From NCBI GenBank assembly GCA_008828725.1, contig MEHQ01002613.1:281988-345987 (forward strand): a DNA stretch of 64,000 nucleotides. Direction: 5' to 3'. This stretch comes from Saccharina japonica (Eukaryota > Sar > Phaeophyceae > Laminariales > Laminariaceae). Shown in pieces: positions 23,524 to 34,548 of the stretch (position 1 is its first letter; every line of letters starts with the position of its first letter). The notes under the pieces are model-generated. The model ran no database searches. It saw only the letters and a list, made by a program, of their open reading frames with translations, and had not been told where the DNA came from. Both the position numbers and the translations under genes were made by a program.

Positions 23524-25293
23524 CGTTTTTTACTCTCTTCGATAGCGGTGTGCCCATACCACTACCATCGTCCCCCTTCCCCAAGGGATACAAAAAAGGA
23601 AAACAAACAAAGAGGAGCCACAAGATAATCTGAGCAGAGCGCAACACCAGAGGAGTTGCCTCACGAAAGAGACAGGAGGCCATTCGCCGTGGAAGAAATC
23701 CAGAAGAAGAAAAAAAAGGTCTCCGCTACTTCCGTAGCCAGCAGCGGCAAGCAGTGTCGCTGTCGAGCTTCCCCAAGGGGGATGCAACAGACGAAAAACA
23801 AATTGATAATCGAAAATGAATGCTTCGTACAGCAGATACCACGTACCATGGTGTATGCTGCTACCGGCATTGGAGTCAAATTAAAACGCTTTTTGGCCGC
23901 TACCCGATACCGACTCCCCACGTGCTTCGAGCGTCGAGAGCAGTGCGCGGCGTGATATATTGACCTCAATGTAAGCACATAGGTATCGCGCTGGACTACG
24001 CAAACACATGTATAGTGTATAGAGCGGACAACAGCAAACAACAGAAAAACAGAAAAAATGACATTCCAAAGTCCCATGGAAAAATCGGCATAAACTACGA
24101 GCACAGCTAGTACTGTAGTACTGCAATTTTTCTCTCCAAGAAAATAAACGCACGTACAATATTTCAAAGACCATTCGACACATCGGCCGGGGACCCACTG
24201 CTCAAACATTCGGGGGCTGGCTGAAAATGCCTTCCTTCTACGTACGCACTCTCCACACCCCTTCCCCCGAACCCCCGAGACAAGGCGAATACGGGCCCTT
24301 TCCACTACCGACACGCTGCCGTACGTTGGGGTTATTCCTTCATCGCGACCTCGATCGTCGATACCCTTCACCATCGTTCGGACGAAGCCTTGCCAGGGTA
24401 TGTGGAATGTAAAAATATATATATATCGGCCGACGAGGGACACACGCACCCCTTGCCATACAACACAAGGCGGGAAACGGCGTTGAGACCACCATAGGGT
24501 TAGAGCAAACATTATTATTGTACATACCAGGTATTCAAAACAGTAGCCAAGTGGAGCGCTCTTGTAAAATGCCCCCCCCCCGCGCCTTGCAACACAAAAG
24601 TGATGTCAACATCATAACCTACCTGGTACCAATGAAGCAGACCTAGCCTAGAGTGCCCATGGCTAGTTGCGCGGCCGCGTCGTGGAAAAATCATCAGCAT
24701 TACTAATAGATTACCCCATGGCTCGGACATCGTTGGAAAGCTTCCATCGTGATAGCGCATCTCCTTTCCGAATAAAGGGCTCCTCGCGGACTTAGGCGTA
24801 CTTCTGCCGGCCCTACGTGCAACCAGCCCTGATCCCTCGTCGCCAGCTGCGATGTGACCCCCCCCCCCCTGATCAACACGGCTGCATACAGTATAAACCC
24901 TTCTCTGTTTTAAGGAAAACCAAGAAGTGCTGCCTGGCGCACAGGGGAAAACAAGCTGAGGTCTTTTGGGTTGGGACCACGGCAGCCCGATCTCCCTGCA
25001 AAAAAAGAGGCAAGGCGGGGCCCTTCCTACCCCCCCTTCGATAGACTCTTTCCCTAGCGGAGCAAGACCATCACTATTAAGCACCAATCTGGCCTGGACT
25101 ATAACACGCGTGTAGACTCAGACGTGAATGCCAAACGGATAGTACACTCCCGTTCATCTTTGGTATACTTCCTACCACAATGCTACAGGCGATTCTCACT
25201 GCTTCCTGACTAAACTTGTCGATAGCGACCACTCGCAAAAAAGACGACCAACCAGCGAGGAACTCCCAGCTCGAGAAAAACAACCAAGCCAGC
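23524..25293. other. Flank downstream of the USP stop; no gene recognised
   Basis: This is the 3' side of the - strand USP gene. Two long open frames on the - strand (23661-24512 and 24515-25087) have no recognisable motif, an unusual Cys/Val/Phe-rich or mixed composition, and no splice logic. I treat them as chance or 3' UTR. Confidence 0.5.
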
Positions 25294-25511
25294 TTAGAGG
25301 CTCTTCTTGGCGTAAGACAAAATAAATGCGTCCTTCGTCAAGACATCAGACGTGTGCACAACTGAGACCTCTAGGTCGTTCAACTTGTACCAGGTGTCGT
25401 CCCGGATACGGGTGAAGACCTTGTAGTGGCCCGTCTGCTCCTCCACGTCTCCCGGCTGGCGATCCAGGCTGGTGTGGTGTACGACAGTATCGATGTCGTA
25501 CAGGACCTCGG
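25294..25511 (-). CDS. USP terminal exon with the His box
   Basis: Seventy-one codons plus stop. The acceptor is CTGCAG at 25512-25517 (reverse complement), and the first two bases complete a codon begun in exon 26727-26815. The exon carries the USP C-terminal signature: a hydrophobic strand YDIDTVVHH, a loop rich in Glu/Gln, T-G-H-Y-K (catalytic His), W-Y-K-L-N-D (third catalytic-triad region) and the final strand A-F-I-L-S-Y. The loop before GHY (SLDRQPGDVEEQT) is close to typical length. Confidence 0.92.
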
Positions 25512-28500
25512 CTGCAGATTTTCGCGGCGGAAGGTGGGAATGTTGTGAACGACAACTGGTACCATACGCATAATATATATATATATATAAAAAATCACTC
25601 TGGTCTGAAATGTAAGGACTGTTTGTACTTCATATTAGATGGAAAACGATCCTTATATTCACTGCCACAGTGGTATTGCTCCAACCATTTCGTGGAAGGT
25701 TGGTCGGACAGCGCGAGACGACAACAAAAGAGAAGAGCAACGATCTTGTCTCGGTCAGTTCACGACGCTTCTTCGACCCCACGCCTATCTATTCTTTGGG
25801 GTGCCGGTGTGGGTACAAAGTGGCGACCGACTAATCAGGGGGGGGAACATACCGTAGTAATTACTGTACAGGACCATATATGGCGTCTAAACATAGGGAG
25901 ATACCTGTTTTTTGGGTCAATAGTTGGTTCTAATTACTATGCCCCCCCGTAAACATGTGTTATTACGGGACGCGTGCTACGATAGAGGCATAGGTATACC
26001 TTTTTTTGGCAGAATCGTTTTCTGAACGACGGGGGGGGGCTCCTCAACGCAAAGTCGTCGGAATTTCATTATTTTGTGCTGGGATATGTTTCGCTGTATA
26101 CTTAAGGCGATGGGGTTGTTCGTCGGGTAATAGCACGTCTATTTCCCTCCTAAATCACGTTTTGGGCGAGACATAGCGCTGCTCCTCAAGTGACCACCCT
26201 CAGAAGGCAGAAACATGGTGTGCACCTCTACCCTACCCTAGCATGCGTCACGGGCGGGCATGGTAACCAGAACATACGACAGGGGGATACCTTCATTTTT
26301 GGGTCCATGGTGGGTTTTAATTCTAATTAGTAACAGGCTTTGTAACATTACAACACTACGCTGATAGGTCTACGGTCGGTGTCGGTGAGAGCTGATGGGA
26401 AATACAGAAAAAAACTCAGTCGCAAGCCCATGAGGGAGCACAAGCTAGAAATTGTTGTCAACACCCTCAGCTCCAGAAATGGACACGTCTCGCAGCTTCA
26501 TATATATTGTGTCGCTTCCTATGTTTTTGTGACCGACTTGAGGCATAGAAAAACGAATCGGGTTTTCGTCTTTCCCCGACATACAGCTCGTCAACGTTCA
26601 AGCGCGCTACTGTAGTGGGGGGTGTCAAGTTTGCACGTTCGGCACTTTGGTATCTTCTAAACGGATGCTTCAAAAAAAGTCTGGATGACTGGATGGCGTA
26701 CAGAACGCACCGGGATTCCGTCTTACCTCCTGATGCTCTCCCCGCTGCGGTGTGCGGGCCGACGTCGAGGACTGTCGGGACGTTGACCATGCGGGTCAGC
26801 TTTTTTCTCTTCTCGCTGCGAGCCGTGGGCGAGAACGATCGGACCGCGCACGATGATGGTCACTAGGGCCATAGCGCGAACAAACAAACACTCACGACAC
26901 GCTGAAGGAAGCATAGAACGTAAGTGCACTACTCTTCGTGGTCTGTAACTTGGTGGTGTACTCTGATTGGATGCGGACGCAGCACCGGCTTGAAGCAGCG
27001 GGGACGCTCTGTTGAATTACGCAACTGGAGCCTTGGCAGCTATGACAAGAGCATACAAATAGGCAAAATGGTCGTGCGGGGCCATGCAGCTCGTTGGTGG
27101 TTGGTATCAGATGTCTAAACTACAGTACTACGACCCAGACGTGAGGAGGTTTTCAAATATTTCCAGAAAAAAAACTCAGCTGTTTTCCTCTCTTAAAGGT
27201 GAACCGGATGCCGGCATAAGTTGGAACTTGCTAATAATTTGGTACGAGGTATGTTGTTTTTAACGCCTTAGTACGAGAACGAATAGGTTATACCTCGAAA
27301 TCCGGTCCACCAAATGTTTTCGGCTCTCAATCTAACTTGGTATATGGGCATGCGCGACATTGATAGTAGTCCTTTCACGTGCTGTGTCTTCCTTCGTTTT
27401 ACGCAGCAAAGTTGCACATGCACCGATACGTAGCAGCCTACCGAACTCTACCCTGCTTAGAACTTATTTCCCAACTAGCGATGGCGTTGCCGGCTAGACG
27501 TTTTGGCGAAATCTGCTACTCGTTGGCCTGCCATGAGGTTGTACGTAGGGCCTTTCGATTCCACGCCACCACGCGTGTCAAAACCAGAGAACCCAGTGAT
27601 AATGGTACCGACACATCGCGCCATCGACTGTGTTTTGGTGCTGCAATGCTACAGTCTAGTAGAACTCACAAGTTGTCGCCCGAAAAACGACCGAGCTGGA
27701 GCATGAGCCGGGCAGGGCTGTTGGCGAGTGTCGGGGATCTCGTCTTCCCGCCAGCAATACACTGCGGATCGCGTGACAGAGAGTGAAACGGCTTATGTTA
27801 AGGTGATTGCTCGAGGGTACTGCTTCGACCGGCCGCACTACGAGTACGGGTGAGAAGCAGTACCCTCGAGCAATCACCTTACTATAAGCCGTTGCACTAT
27901 CTTGTCCCGCGATCCACAGTCTATTGCTGGCGGGAAGACAAGATCCCCGACACTCGCCAACAGCCCGGCTGTGCGAACAGACCACCGCCTGTTCGCACAG
28001 CCGGGCTGTTCGTGAGTGTAGGTGGTCTTGACTTCCCGCCAGCAATAGACTGTGGATCGCGGGACAAAATAGTGCAACGACTTATAGTAAGGTGATTGCT
28101 CGAGGGTACTGCTTCGACCGGCCGTAGTACGAGTACGAGTGCGGGTCAGAAGCAGGGCTAATGTCACAGCGGCCGCACAACTCTCGCGTGGACAATACGG
28201 GACCGCTCACAAAAACGCCTTTGATAGGACAGAGAAGCGGCGAACGGTAATACGACTGCTTTTAGATACAGTAGGGGTCCCTCTATAATGCCGGTGCCCT
28301 ATATAATGCCGGTGAAGTCGCTTGGCACAGATGGGATTTAACCAGTGTATCAGTGTACGGAATAATGCCGGTGCCCGCTATAATGCCGGTATCGAGGCCT
28401 GGCACACACCGGCATTATAGAGGGACCACTACTGTACGCATTGCACCTGACAACATGTGCAGGACGAGTCGGGGAGAGAAGGCAGACTCTGAAACCACGG

Positions 28501-31500
28501 GACTACGTAGAGGAAGAAATACAAGCTGAAAAGACAAACCACAACATGTATGAACAACATCATGTTAAAAAGCGCTGAAAGCCTGTGCTGGTCGTGCCTG
28601 TGTCCAGCAAGGGTCCGGACGGTGAACGTCCAGTCTTTTGACAATCATAAAACATCGGCCTCACATGGACTCCATTTCGGTCGAACACCTACTGTACATT
28701 GGCCAACCGAATCAACCACAGCTCACCTTCCCACCGCGAGTCTTATTGCAGTCCTCACAGGTGTCGACCATGGAGGTGGAGAATTCCTGTGCCGTCGTAT
28801 TGCGTGCGGGCCGGCGACCGATAGGAAAGGCGCACCGGTTTTTAGGGAAACGATGTCGGAGATGCGAGTCGTAGCTCGTGCAGGTCTACATCAGCGGTAT
28901 ACACAAATACAGTGGCTGGTGTCGCAGCCACGTCTATCGTCCGCTTGTTCAAACACAGCTACACCGATATCGCACCAGTACCGGCAAACGCGCCGTGGGA
29001 CGGGGGGCGTCGTTCTCTGAACAGCACTTTGATATGTCACACCCTGCGATACATAACAGAAGGCGAAAAATGGTGTGCAACAAACGCAAACACTTTGAAG
29101 GCATGCCGCGCCATACCTTGGTGAGGAGGTCGGTGAGGTTTACCGCATCACCGCCAGCTCCTTTCCCCTTGTTTTCCCCGCGACCGCTTTGGGGTGCCGA
29201 AGACACGTCGTGGGATGGCAGCTGGCCCATTGGCACCGGCAGCAGCTTGAAGATATCATCGGACTCGGATTTCTGGGGACGGAAAACACACGAATATGGT
29301 TATTTTCGGTGTGAAAGCTCGAAAAGACACTTAAAACAAAAATGTCGAAACAGCGAACAACACACACCTCTGCATTATCGTGGCCAAGACGCGTGTGACA
29401 TAGACTAATCAAGTACCAGGTAGTTCGTTTGGTCCAAAACAAACAAACAAAAAACATCCCGGACCCTGTTCGAACGGCAAGGTGGACATCACGCGCCGTT
29501 GCCGTTACCACTGTTCGCTACAGGGAGAACAAACAGTATGATTGGTTGGAGTTCTGCTCATGCCAAGCGTCTAGAAAAATAATACATGGTAAGTCGCTCT
29601 GTGGGACGCTTTAAAGGCTGACACGCGAGCGAGCCCGTTTACAAAATCTACTTTCTAACACTTTAGAAACCGAAACACTTCCAGACGCTGACCACTTAGC
29701 GCAGCTCTTGTCTACTATACCGCGATACTCATGGCTCATGGCACAAGGACACCATGTTTAAGCGTGCTACGTAGGTATGTATCGAATGTGTACACATGAA
29801 AAAAAAAAAAACTCCACTCTTTGCGTACGTATCCCGCCTACGTACAGTAGAAAAAAGACTTACCCTGGAGCACGAGCAGTGATCTGCGTAGTGCGTAGCA
29901 CCAGTCATGCCGCTAAGGGCGGCCAGAATGGCGGCATTCTGCGAATAGGAATTTGCGGGCGCCGCGGGGTAGTGGGGGGGGGGGGGGGGAAAAAAAAAAA
30001 AACTCCACTCTTTGCGTACGTATCCCGCCTACGTACAGTAGAAAAAAGACTTACCCTGGAGCACGAGCAGTGATCTGCGTAGTGCGTAGCACCAGTCATG
30101 CCGCTAAGGGCGGCCAGAATGGCGGCATTCTGCGAATAGGAATTTGCGGGCGCCGCGGGGTAGTGGGGGGGGGGGTGTACTTCATGTTCATGCATGGCCG
30201 TAGTTGTATGACCATAGACCCTCGCATCCCTACAATGCCGGGACGGAGCATGTCGGGTTTTCACCAACCAGGCAGACATTGCTAGCACCAACCACGAAGC
30301 GCCGTGAGGTGTTCGGCGAGTCGCAAGAAGGGTGAGCTATGCATCCTACTAGAGGGGGGGGTTGAGGGATGAATCGTGCACTACAGTAAGCAGCACACAA
30401 ACCATTATTTGGTGGGTACTACCGACCGACAATCGTACTGTTACGGGGGGCCATAGTAAATACAACCAAATATTATTACAGTAGTAAAAACATGGCAGTA
30501 TATAGGTTTTTGAGTGTGCCGTAGGTCTTATTTACTACATTAGCCCACCCCGTGATACTGTTGTAGCTGGCCTGTACGAGGTGGCGAGGTGATCTCAGAC
30601 CGCCAAAAAAACGTACAGCAGTTGCAAGTGGCAAATGAAAGGCCGACCATGTGACCATCTGCTGGTCTTGCCCGTCACAAAAACATCTATGATATAACCA
30701 CGCAGGGTCATGCTACACAGCCCACACCCGTGGTGAGCGTTTCACCAACCAAATTTCATCCTTACCCCTGCCTCCTTGGCTTCTCCCTCAAGGATGCAAA
30801 TCAAGTACAGGAGGATCTCCCCCACATCCGCCTGCTGGGTTCCCGTGAGCTGCTCTCGACAGAGAGGCCGGAAGACACACACGCACGCACAATGAAGGGG
30901 AACAGACGCGCAGAACGGCAGTTGGGGCAGGCGAAGACATTAACGTGGCTATCATTTATGCGGCCTTTTTTTCGGCAAGTAGCAGGCGTATTAAAAGATG
31001 GCACACCAAACCAAGGCACACAACGCACGCCACGACACGGGAAGCATATTTTACGGGGGGCCATAGTAAATAGGACCAAGTATTGTTACTAAAGACAGGG
31101 AAATATTAAATATATACCAGGGTAGGGTTTTGTGTGTACGTACCGTAGGTCCTATTTACTAGTGTTTACTATGGTCCCCAGTAACACTGTATTTTTTCCG
31201 AGGCTCTTCACTCGAGGAGCTGTCAATACACAGTACAGGACACCTAATAAGAAACAGGAAATCTGGTCCAGGCTGGATTCTTATTTGAGAGAGGATGCCT
31301 TCCTACACGAATTTTCAAGATAACGACTCCCCAGTTTATTATTTTCCTCCCAACTCTCGTCCTGGCTTTCTTGTAAGCCTGTTTCTTAGTAGGTGCCCTG
31401 TACGTACTGTGTACTGCTTAACCCGGAAAAAAAACATCGTGGCCTAGGTGAAACGAGCGAATATTGTCGTACTTGAGGAGCTCTGTACCCCGCCCAAACA

Positions 31501-32611
31501 CTGCCAAACGCTGACTGCTGTGATGACCAATATGCGCTAAACCCGAAGAAAAAATATCGTGGCCTATATTAGGTGAAAAGAGCGAAAACAGTCGTAAAAC
31601 ACATATATATATGGGATAAGGCATGCCTTATTGACTACAGTAGTTCATCAGTCCAGGAGCCCCCCCCATTACGTAGTCATAAGCATTTGCCTCGGAAGGC
31701 GAAAAACAAGTGCTACGCCTATCATAGCAGGCATCCCGATCGTACGACCATACACCCACAGGGGCATTGTTGATGGGGGGGGGGGGTGTACTCATGTCGT
31801 GCACGGCCGTAGTCGTACTTGAGGAGCCCTGTACCCCGCCCAAACACTGCCAGACGCTGACTGCTGTGATGACCAATATGCGCTAAACCCGGAGAAAACA
31901 TATCGTGGCGCCTAGGTGAAAAGAGCGAAAACAGTCGTAAAATACATAATATGGGATAAGGCATGCCTTATTGGCTACAGCAGTTCGTCAGCCGAGGAGT
32001 CCCCCACGTTAGTCATAAGTATTTGCCTCGGAAGGCAAACATAAAGTGATGCATACGCCTATCATAGCAGGCATCCCGATCGTACGACCATACACCCACA
32101 GGGGCATTGTTGATGGGGGGGGGGGTGTACTCATGTCGTGCACGGCCGTAGTCGTATGACCATAGACCCTCGCATCCCTACACTGCCGGGACGGGGGCCA
32201 TATTGTGCTTCACGCCGTGATGGCCTTGGTACACAAGTACTGGCACTTGGTATACACGGCCAAATGTGGGCGGCGACAAAAAAAACATAATAAGACACTC
32301 CAGGAGGTGTACCATCCTGGGCGATGCTCAGACCGAGTGCTTCAAAATCGAAAAAGCAGCAAGAGCGCTCACGTAAAAATACCGCGACAAGACACTCGTT
32401 ATTTAGTCGGCTGTCATCACCAGAATATGGTTATCTGTGGCCCCAAAACACTGTTGTCCATTACCAACACGCTATGCTCCCCCTATGCATGTTTTGAGCA
32501 TCATAGGATGGGCGCGTCTTATCGCTCGCTGGCACTCACCCCGAAGGTCCGGCTGATGTCCGTCACTACGTTCGGGTGGACGAAGCAACTCCCTCCCTTC
32601 TCCTGCATTCT
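25294..32611 (-). CDS. Ubiquitin-specific protease (USP/UBP deubiquitinase), partial
   Basis: This gene encodes a cysteine protease that removes ubiquitin. Exons in transcript order: 32540-32611, 30766-30849, 30055-30129 and its duplicate 29864-29938, 29117-29272, 28727-28786, 26727-26815, 25294-25511. All have GT-AG borders; the exons from 32611 to 28727 are phase 0 at both ends, and 26727/25511 join correctly in phase 1. Family blocks appear in order: FVHPNVVTDISRTFG, then TGTQQADVGEILLYLICILE (QQ box), then a C-S-C-S zinc-ribbon half with LLPVP and VNLTDLLTK, then CEDCNK (second half). These are followed by VNVPTVLDVGP, YDIDTVVHHTSLD, GHYKVFTRI, WYKLNDLEV and AFILSYAKKSL. The catalytic His codon is 25426-25428. 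The Cys-box exon and the usual L-x-L-K-R-F exon between 26815 and 28727 were not found. The stop is TAA at 25294-25296. Confidence 0.85.
26727..26815 (-). CDS. USP exon with the 'P-x-x-LD-x-x-P' block
   Basis: It reads KKLTRMVNVPTVLDVGPHTA and ends in phase 1 with a GTAAGA donor, which fits the terminal exon exactly. The family normally has 'K----v-fP--LDl--y' here, right after the L-K-R-F block. The acceptor (CAG before CGAG) is my best choice; the upstream exon needed to supply phase 2 is not identified. Confidence 0.8.
27704..28135. repeat. Nested foldback: three alternating copies of a ~140-bp unit
   Basis: Unit A (27704-27846, +), unit B (27850-27985, -) and unit C (27992-28135, +) share GGTGATTGCTCGAGGGTACT, GCCAGCAATA plus the GGATCGCG block, and a CAGCCCGGCTGTGCGAACAG arm. 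B pairs with A on one side and with C on the other, so the stretch can fold in two alternative ways. It lies in a USP intron. Confidence 0.85.
28269..28434. mobile_element. 166-bp pogo/mariner-like MITE with TA target-site duplication
   Basis: The left end CAGTAGGGGTCCCTCTATAA then TGCCGGTG is inverted at the right end with one mismatch. TA flanks both sides (28267-28268 and 28435-28436). TIRs starting C-A-G and TA duplications are typical of pogo/Tigger-type elements. Two internal copies of ATAATGCCGGT occur near each end. No transposase is encoded, so it must be mobilised in trans. It sits in a USP intron. Confidence 0.85.
28727..28786 (-). CDS. USP exon with second zinc-ribbon pair
   Basis: A 20-codon exon, phase 0 at both ends, acceptor ACAG and donor GTGAGC. 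It encodes EFSTSMVDTCEDCNKTRGGK; the C-E-D-C pair corresponds to the second CxxC of the USP zinc ribbon, following directly on the VNLTDLLTK end of the preceding exon. Confidence 0.8.
29117..29272 (-). CDS. USP exon with 'F-x-x-L-P-V-P' and linker
   Basis: Fifty-two codons, phase 0 at both ends (acceptor CCCCAG, donor GTATGG). It starts KSESDDIFKLLPVPMGQLPS, then a Gly/Ser/Lys-rich linker, then AVNLTDLLTK. This matches the USP segment between the first CxC/CxxC pair and the second, with an inserted flexible linker. Confidence 0.85.
29801..30172 (-). repeat. 191-bp tandem duplication containing a whole USP exon (29864-29938 and 30055-30129)
   Basis: Each unit runs from an A-run, through CTCCACTCTTTGCGTACGTA, to a G-run. 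On the - strand each unit contains an acceptor (TTCGCAG), a 25-codon exon and a donor (GTAAGT). The exon reads NAAILAALSGMTGATHYADH then CSCSR, the C-x-C half of the USP zinc ribbon, and is phase 0 at both ends. The two copies appear identical in exon and splice sites. Either copy can be used, or both can be joined without a frameshift. Confidence 0.9.
30441..30556. mobile_element. MITE family 'TTACGGGGG', copy 1
   Basis: The left end TTACGGGGGGCCATAGTAAA and right end with ATTTACTACATTAGCCCACC then CCGTGA form inverted repeats around an AT-rich core with TAGGTTTTTGAGTG. Copies 2 and 3 are at 31051-31185 and 32875-32984; a right half only is at 49453-49532. Confidence 0.75.
30766..30849 (-). 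CDS. USP exon with the QQ box
   Basis: Twenty-eight codons, phase 0 at both ends (acceptor GAGCAG, donor GTAAGG). It encodes LTGTQQADVGEILLYLICIL and EGEAKEAG. This is the USP 'G-x-QQDA-EFL--LLd-LeeE' box; here the usual QQDAHEF is QQADVGEI, a diverged form. Confidence 0.85.
31051..31185. mobile_element. MITE family 'TTACGGGGG', copy 2
   Basis: The left end TTACGGGGGGCCATAGTAAA then TAGGACC is matched by the inverted right end CTATTTACTAGTGTTTACTA then TGGTCCCCAGTAA. The right end holds a doubled TTTACTA block. It lies in the USP intron between 30849 and 32540. Confidence 0.8.
31473..32152 (+). repeat. Two ~340-bp direct tandem repeats ending in a G run and R1 start
   Basis: Copy 1 (about 31473-31817) and copy 2 (about 31818-32152) share CTTGAGGAGCTCTGTACCCC, GACTGCTGTGATGACCAATA, ATATGGGATAAGGCATGCCT and CAGGGGCATTGTTGATG, then a G run and GTGTACTCATGTCGTGCACG. 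A third, 5' fragment begins near 31420. The unit boundaries fall at the R1 G-run junctions. Confidence 0.85.
32540..32611 (-). CDS. Most upstream recognised USP exon
   Basis: Twenty-four codons, phase 0, donor GTGAGT. It reads RMQEKGGSCFVHPNVVTDIS then RTFG, the USP stretch 'P--v---is---F-G' that precedes the QQ box. A possible further exon (about 32798-32860, ending in phase 0 before GTAAGG) is too weak to claim. Exons with the catalytic Cys must lie further right, perhaps beyond the duplicated repeats, or be lost. Confidence 0.75.
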
Positions 32612-32874
32612 CTGGCCAAACCATCGGCACAGCGTTCAGGCAGGGGCAAGGGCACGAAACGACATACACACACAAGCAAAAAATGTTTGATCGATCAACA
32701 TCAGCATCATCATGGGTTTCGATCGTCTCTGCGACGAGATCTCACACGGGGATATTGCGCAATAGATGGAATTGGTCTGACCTATGTACCACACCACCTT
32801 ACCGTTGCTCTCTCAGCACTATAATAGCCATGGCCAACCGTTTCCAGCGTTGCGCCTGAAACGGTACTAACTTA

Positions 32875-32984
32875 TTACGGGGTGGGCTAATGTAGTAAAT
32901 AGGACCTACTGTGCACACAAAAACCTACATATTTATCTATTTTTACCAACAATATTTGGTGCTATTTACTATGGTCCTCCGTAA
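32875..32984. mobile_element. MITE family 'TTACGGGGG', copy 3
   Basis: The left end TTACGGGGTGGGCTAATGTA then GTAAATAGGACC pairs with the right end GGTGCTATTTACTATGGTCC then TCCGTAA. Both flanks give TA next to CGG, which may be the target duplication. Confidence 0.75.
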
Positions 32985-33069
32985 TAGTAAACTGCCACGA
33001 AACCGGCGATCCTTGCTCAAACCATGCCGAGTACACACAACACGCTCTATAACGCTACCATAATCATGC

Positions 33070-33275
33070 AAGCACCCCCCCCCCCGCGCCTTCGCGCTTG
33101 GTGCAAGCAATGTCTGCCTGGTCGGTGAAAACCCGACATGCTTCGTCCCGGCATTGTAGGGATGCGAGGGTCTATGGTCATACGACTACGGCCATGCATG
33201 AAAACGAAGTACGCCCCCCACCCCCGTCCCGGCATTGTAGGGATGCGAGGGTCTATGGTCATACGACTACGGCCG
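33070..33275 (-). repeat. Two family R1 repeats, adjacent
   Basis: A larger copy (33070-33220) is followed by a fragment (33227-33275), both in - orientation, separated by a C run. The fragment runs directly into the 0.89-kb element that starts at 33274. Confidence 0.75.
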
Positions 33276-34165
33276 CTTCATGCGTGGGCCCTGCATTTCT
33301 GAAGGGTTGTCTGCCGAACCGATACGTAGCGGGTCGGTGTAGTGGCGGACGGCGGTGCGTCAGGTGTGTGCTTGTAGGCGCGAGGGACAGGCGTTAGGTT
33401 TGAGGCGCGGCCTGCACAAAAAACAGAGCGACCCGCCATATTCGAGAGTGAACCAACACCTCACACGCTCGCCGTGGCGCTGTATATATCAGCAATTTTG
33501 ACAGCCGTCTTGCAGATTTATCACCCCGTGATGGTTTCGGCTGGCTGTCGCGTTGAAATATATGTGTGACAGTGATGCGATACCGAGTAAATGCAAAATG
33601 AAGGTGCTAGCACCAAGCATCATATTTTGCGGCCCTCGTCGTGAGCTTAGCTGGTAGCGTGCAGCACGCATATAGTAATCGTTTGCTTGCCGTTCGTACT
33701 TAGTATCTGAAGCCCCGTATGATATGATACCACAATAGACGCTAATGTACACGATGTTGAGCCAAGGCGCATTCTAAGACCACGCACAAAAATAACACTG
33801 TATCACCGGCTGCATTCTCTCTGCTTGTCGCTATCCGTTCGTATCACTACAGGGTTCGTCCTCCTGGAGCCCCTCCGAACCACCTCCAGACCCAGCGTGA
33901 GAGGAAGTTGCCGTAGCTGTTACGCGTTAAGGGTTGCTCACGGCGTGGATTATGTATCATCACACACACATATATATTATATATATTATTATTTATATAT
34001 TTATACGAAATATGTATATTCCAGGGATATATGTATATGCTTAAAACAATAAAAAACCACAGCTGTGAGATCGAACATTTCGTCGAAACTCATCTTTGCT
34101 AGCTGAGTGTAATACTTCGATCGCGCGCACTTACGGGTGTTGGATGTCCCATATACCTGGTGTAT
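33274..34165 (+). repeat. 0.89-kb element R2, copy A
   Basis: It starts TTCATGCGTGGGCCCTGCAT and ends near TTGGATGTCCCATATACCTG then GTGTATA. Copies B (34549-35441, +) and C (35443-36330, -) are nearly identical. No conserved coding frame stands out; the repeated 75- to 87-codon frames are AT-rich and motif-free. Confidence 0.85.
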
Positions 34166-34548
34166 ATATACTCGTATATGTATATTCCAGGGATATATGT
34201 ACATATGTATATATGTATATATATTCGAGGATAGGGGCATACGTGTCTTAATGGCGGGACTCTCTTCGACTGAGGCTCGGCCCACTTTCTTTGCAATCTC
34301 GGCGTTATTCATTGGATGCTTAGCCCCTGGGTTTATTCCATCTGGTTGCGTGTGGAAAGGTTCCCAGCGTCGTGATTTAAGTGACGGGTATAGCGCTTCT
34401 CGTGTTGAACAGCTGAACAACAATTAATGACCCCTCTGCCGTGACATAAGAGGTTATCATGTGTGTGAGAGGTGTGCCCACTGGCGGATACACCGCCTCG
34501 AAAATAGTGGAGACCCCAGCGCGGTGTTTGCTACGCGTTTTTGATGGT
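34166..34548. other. Unique spacer between R2 copies A and B
   Basis: It begins with (TATATG)n microsatellite and continues with unremarkable sequence to the start of copy B. No gene seen. Confidence 0.6.

Noticed and set aside
23661-25087. Two long - strand open frames (283 and 190 codons)
   Set aside because: No motif, odd composition, different frames, and a position in the 3' flank of the USP gene.
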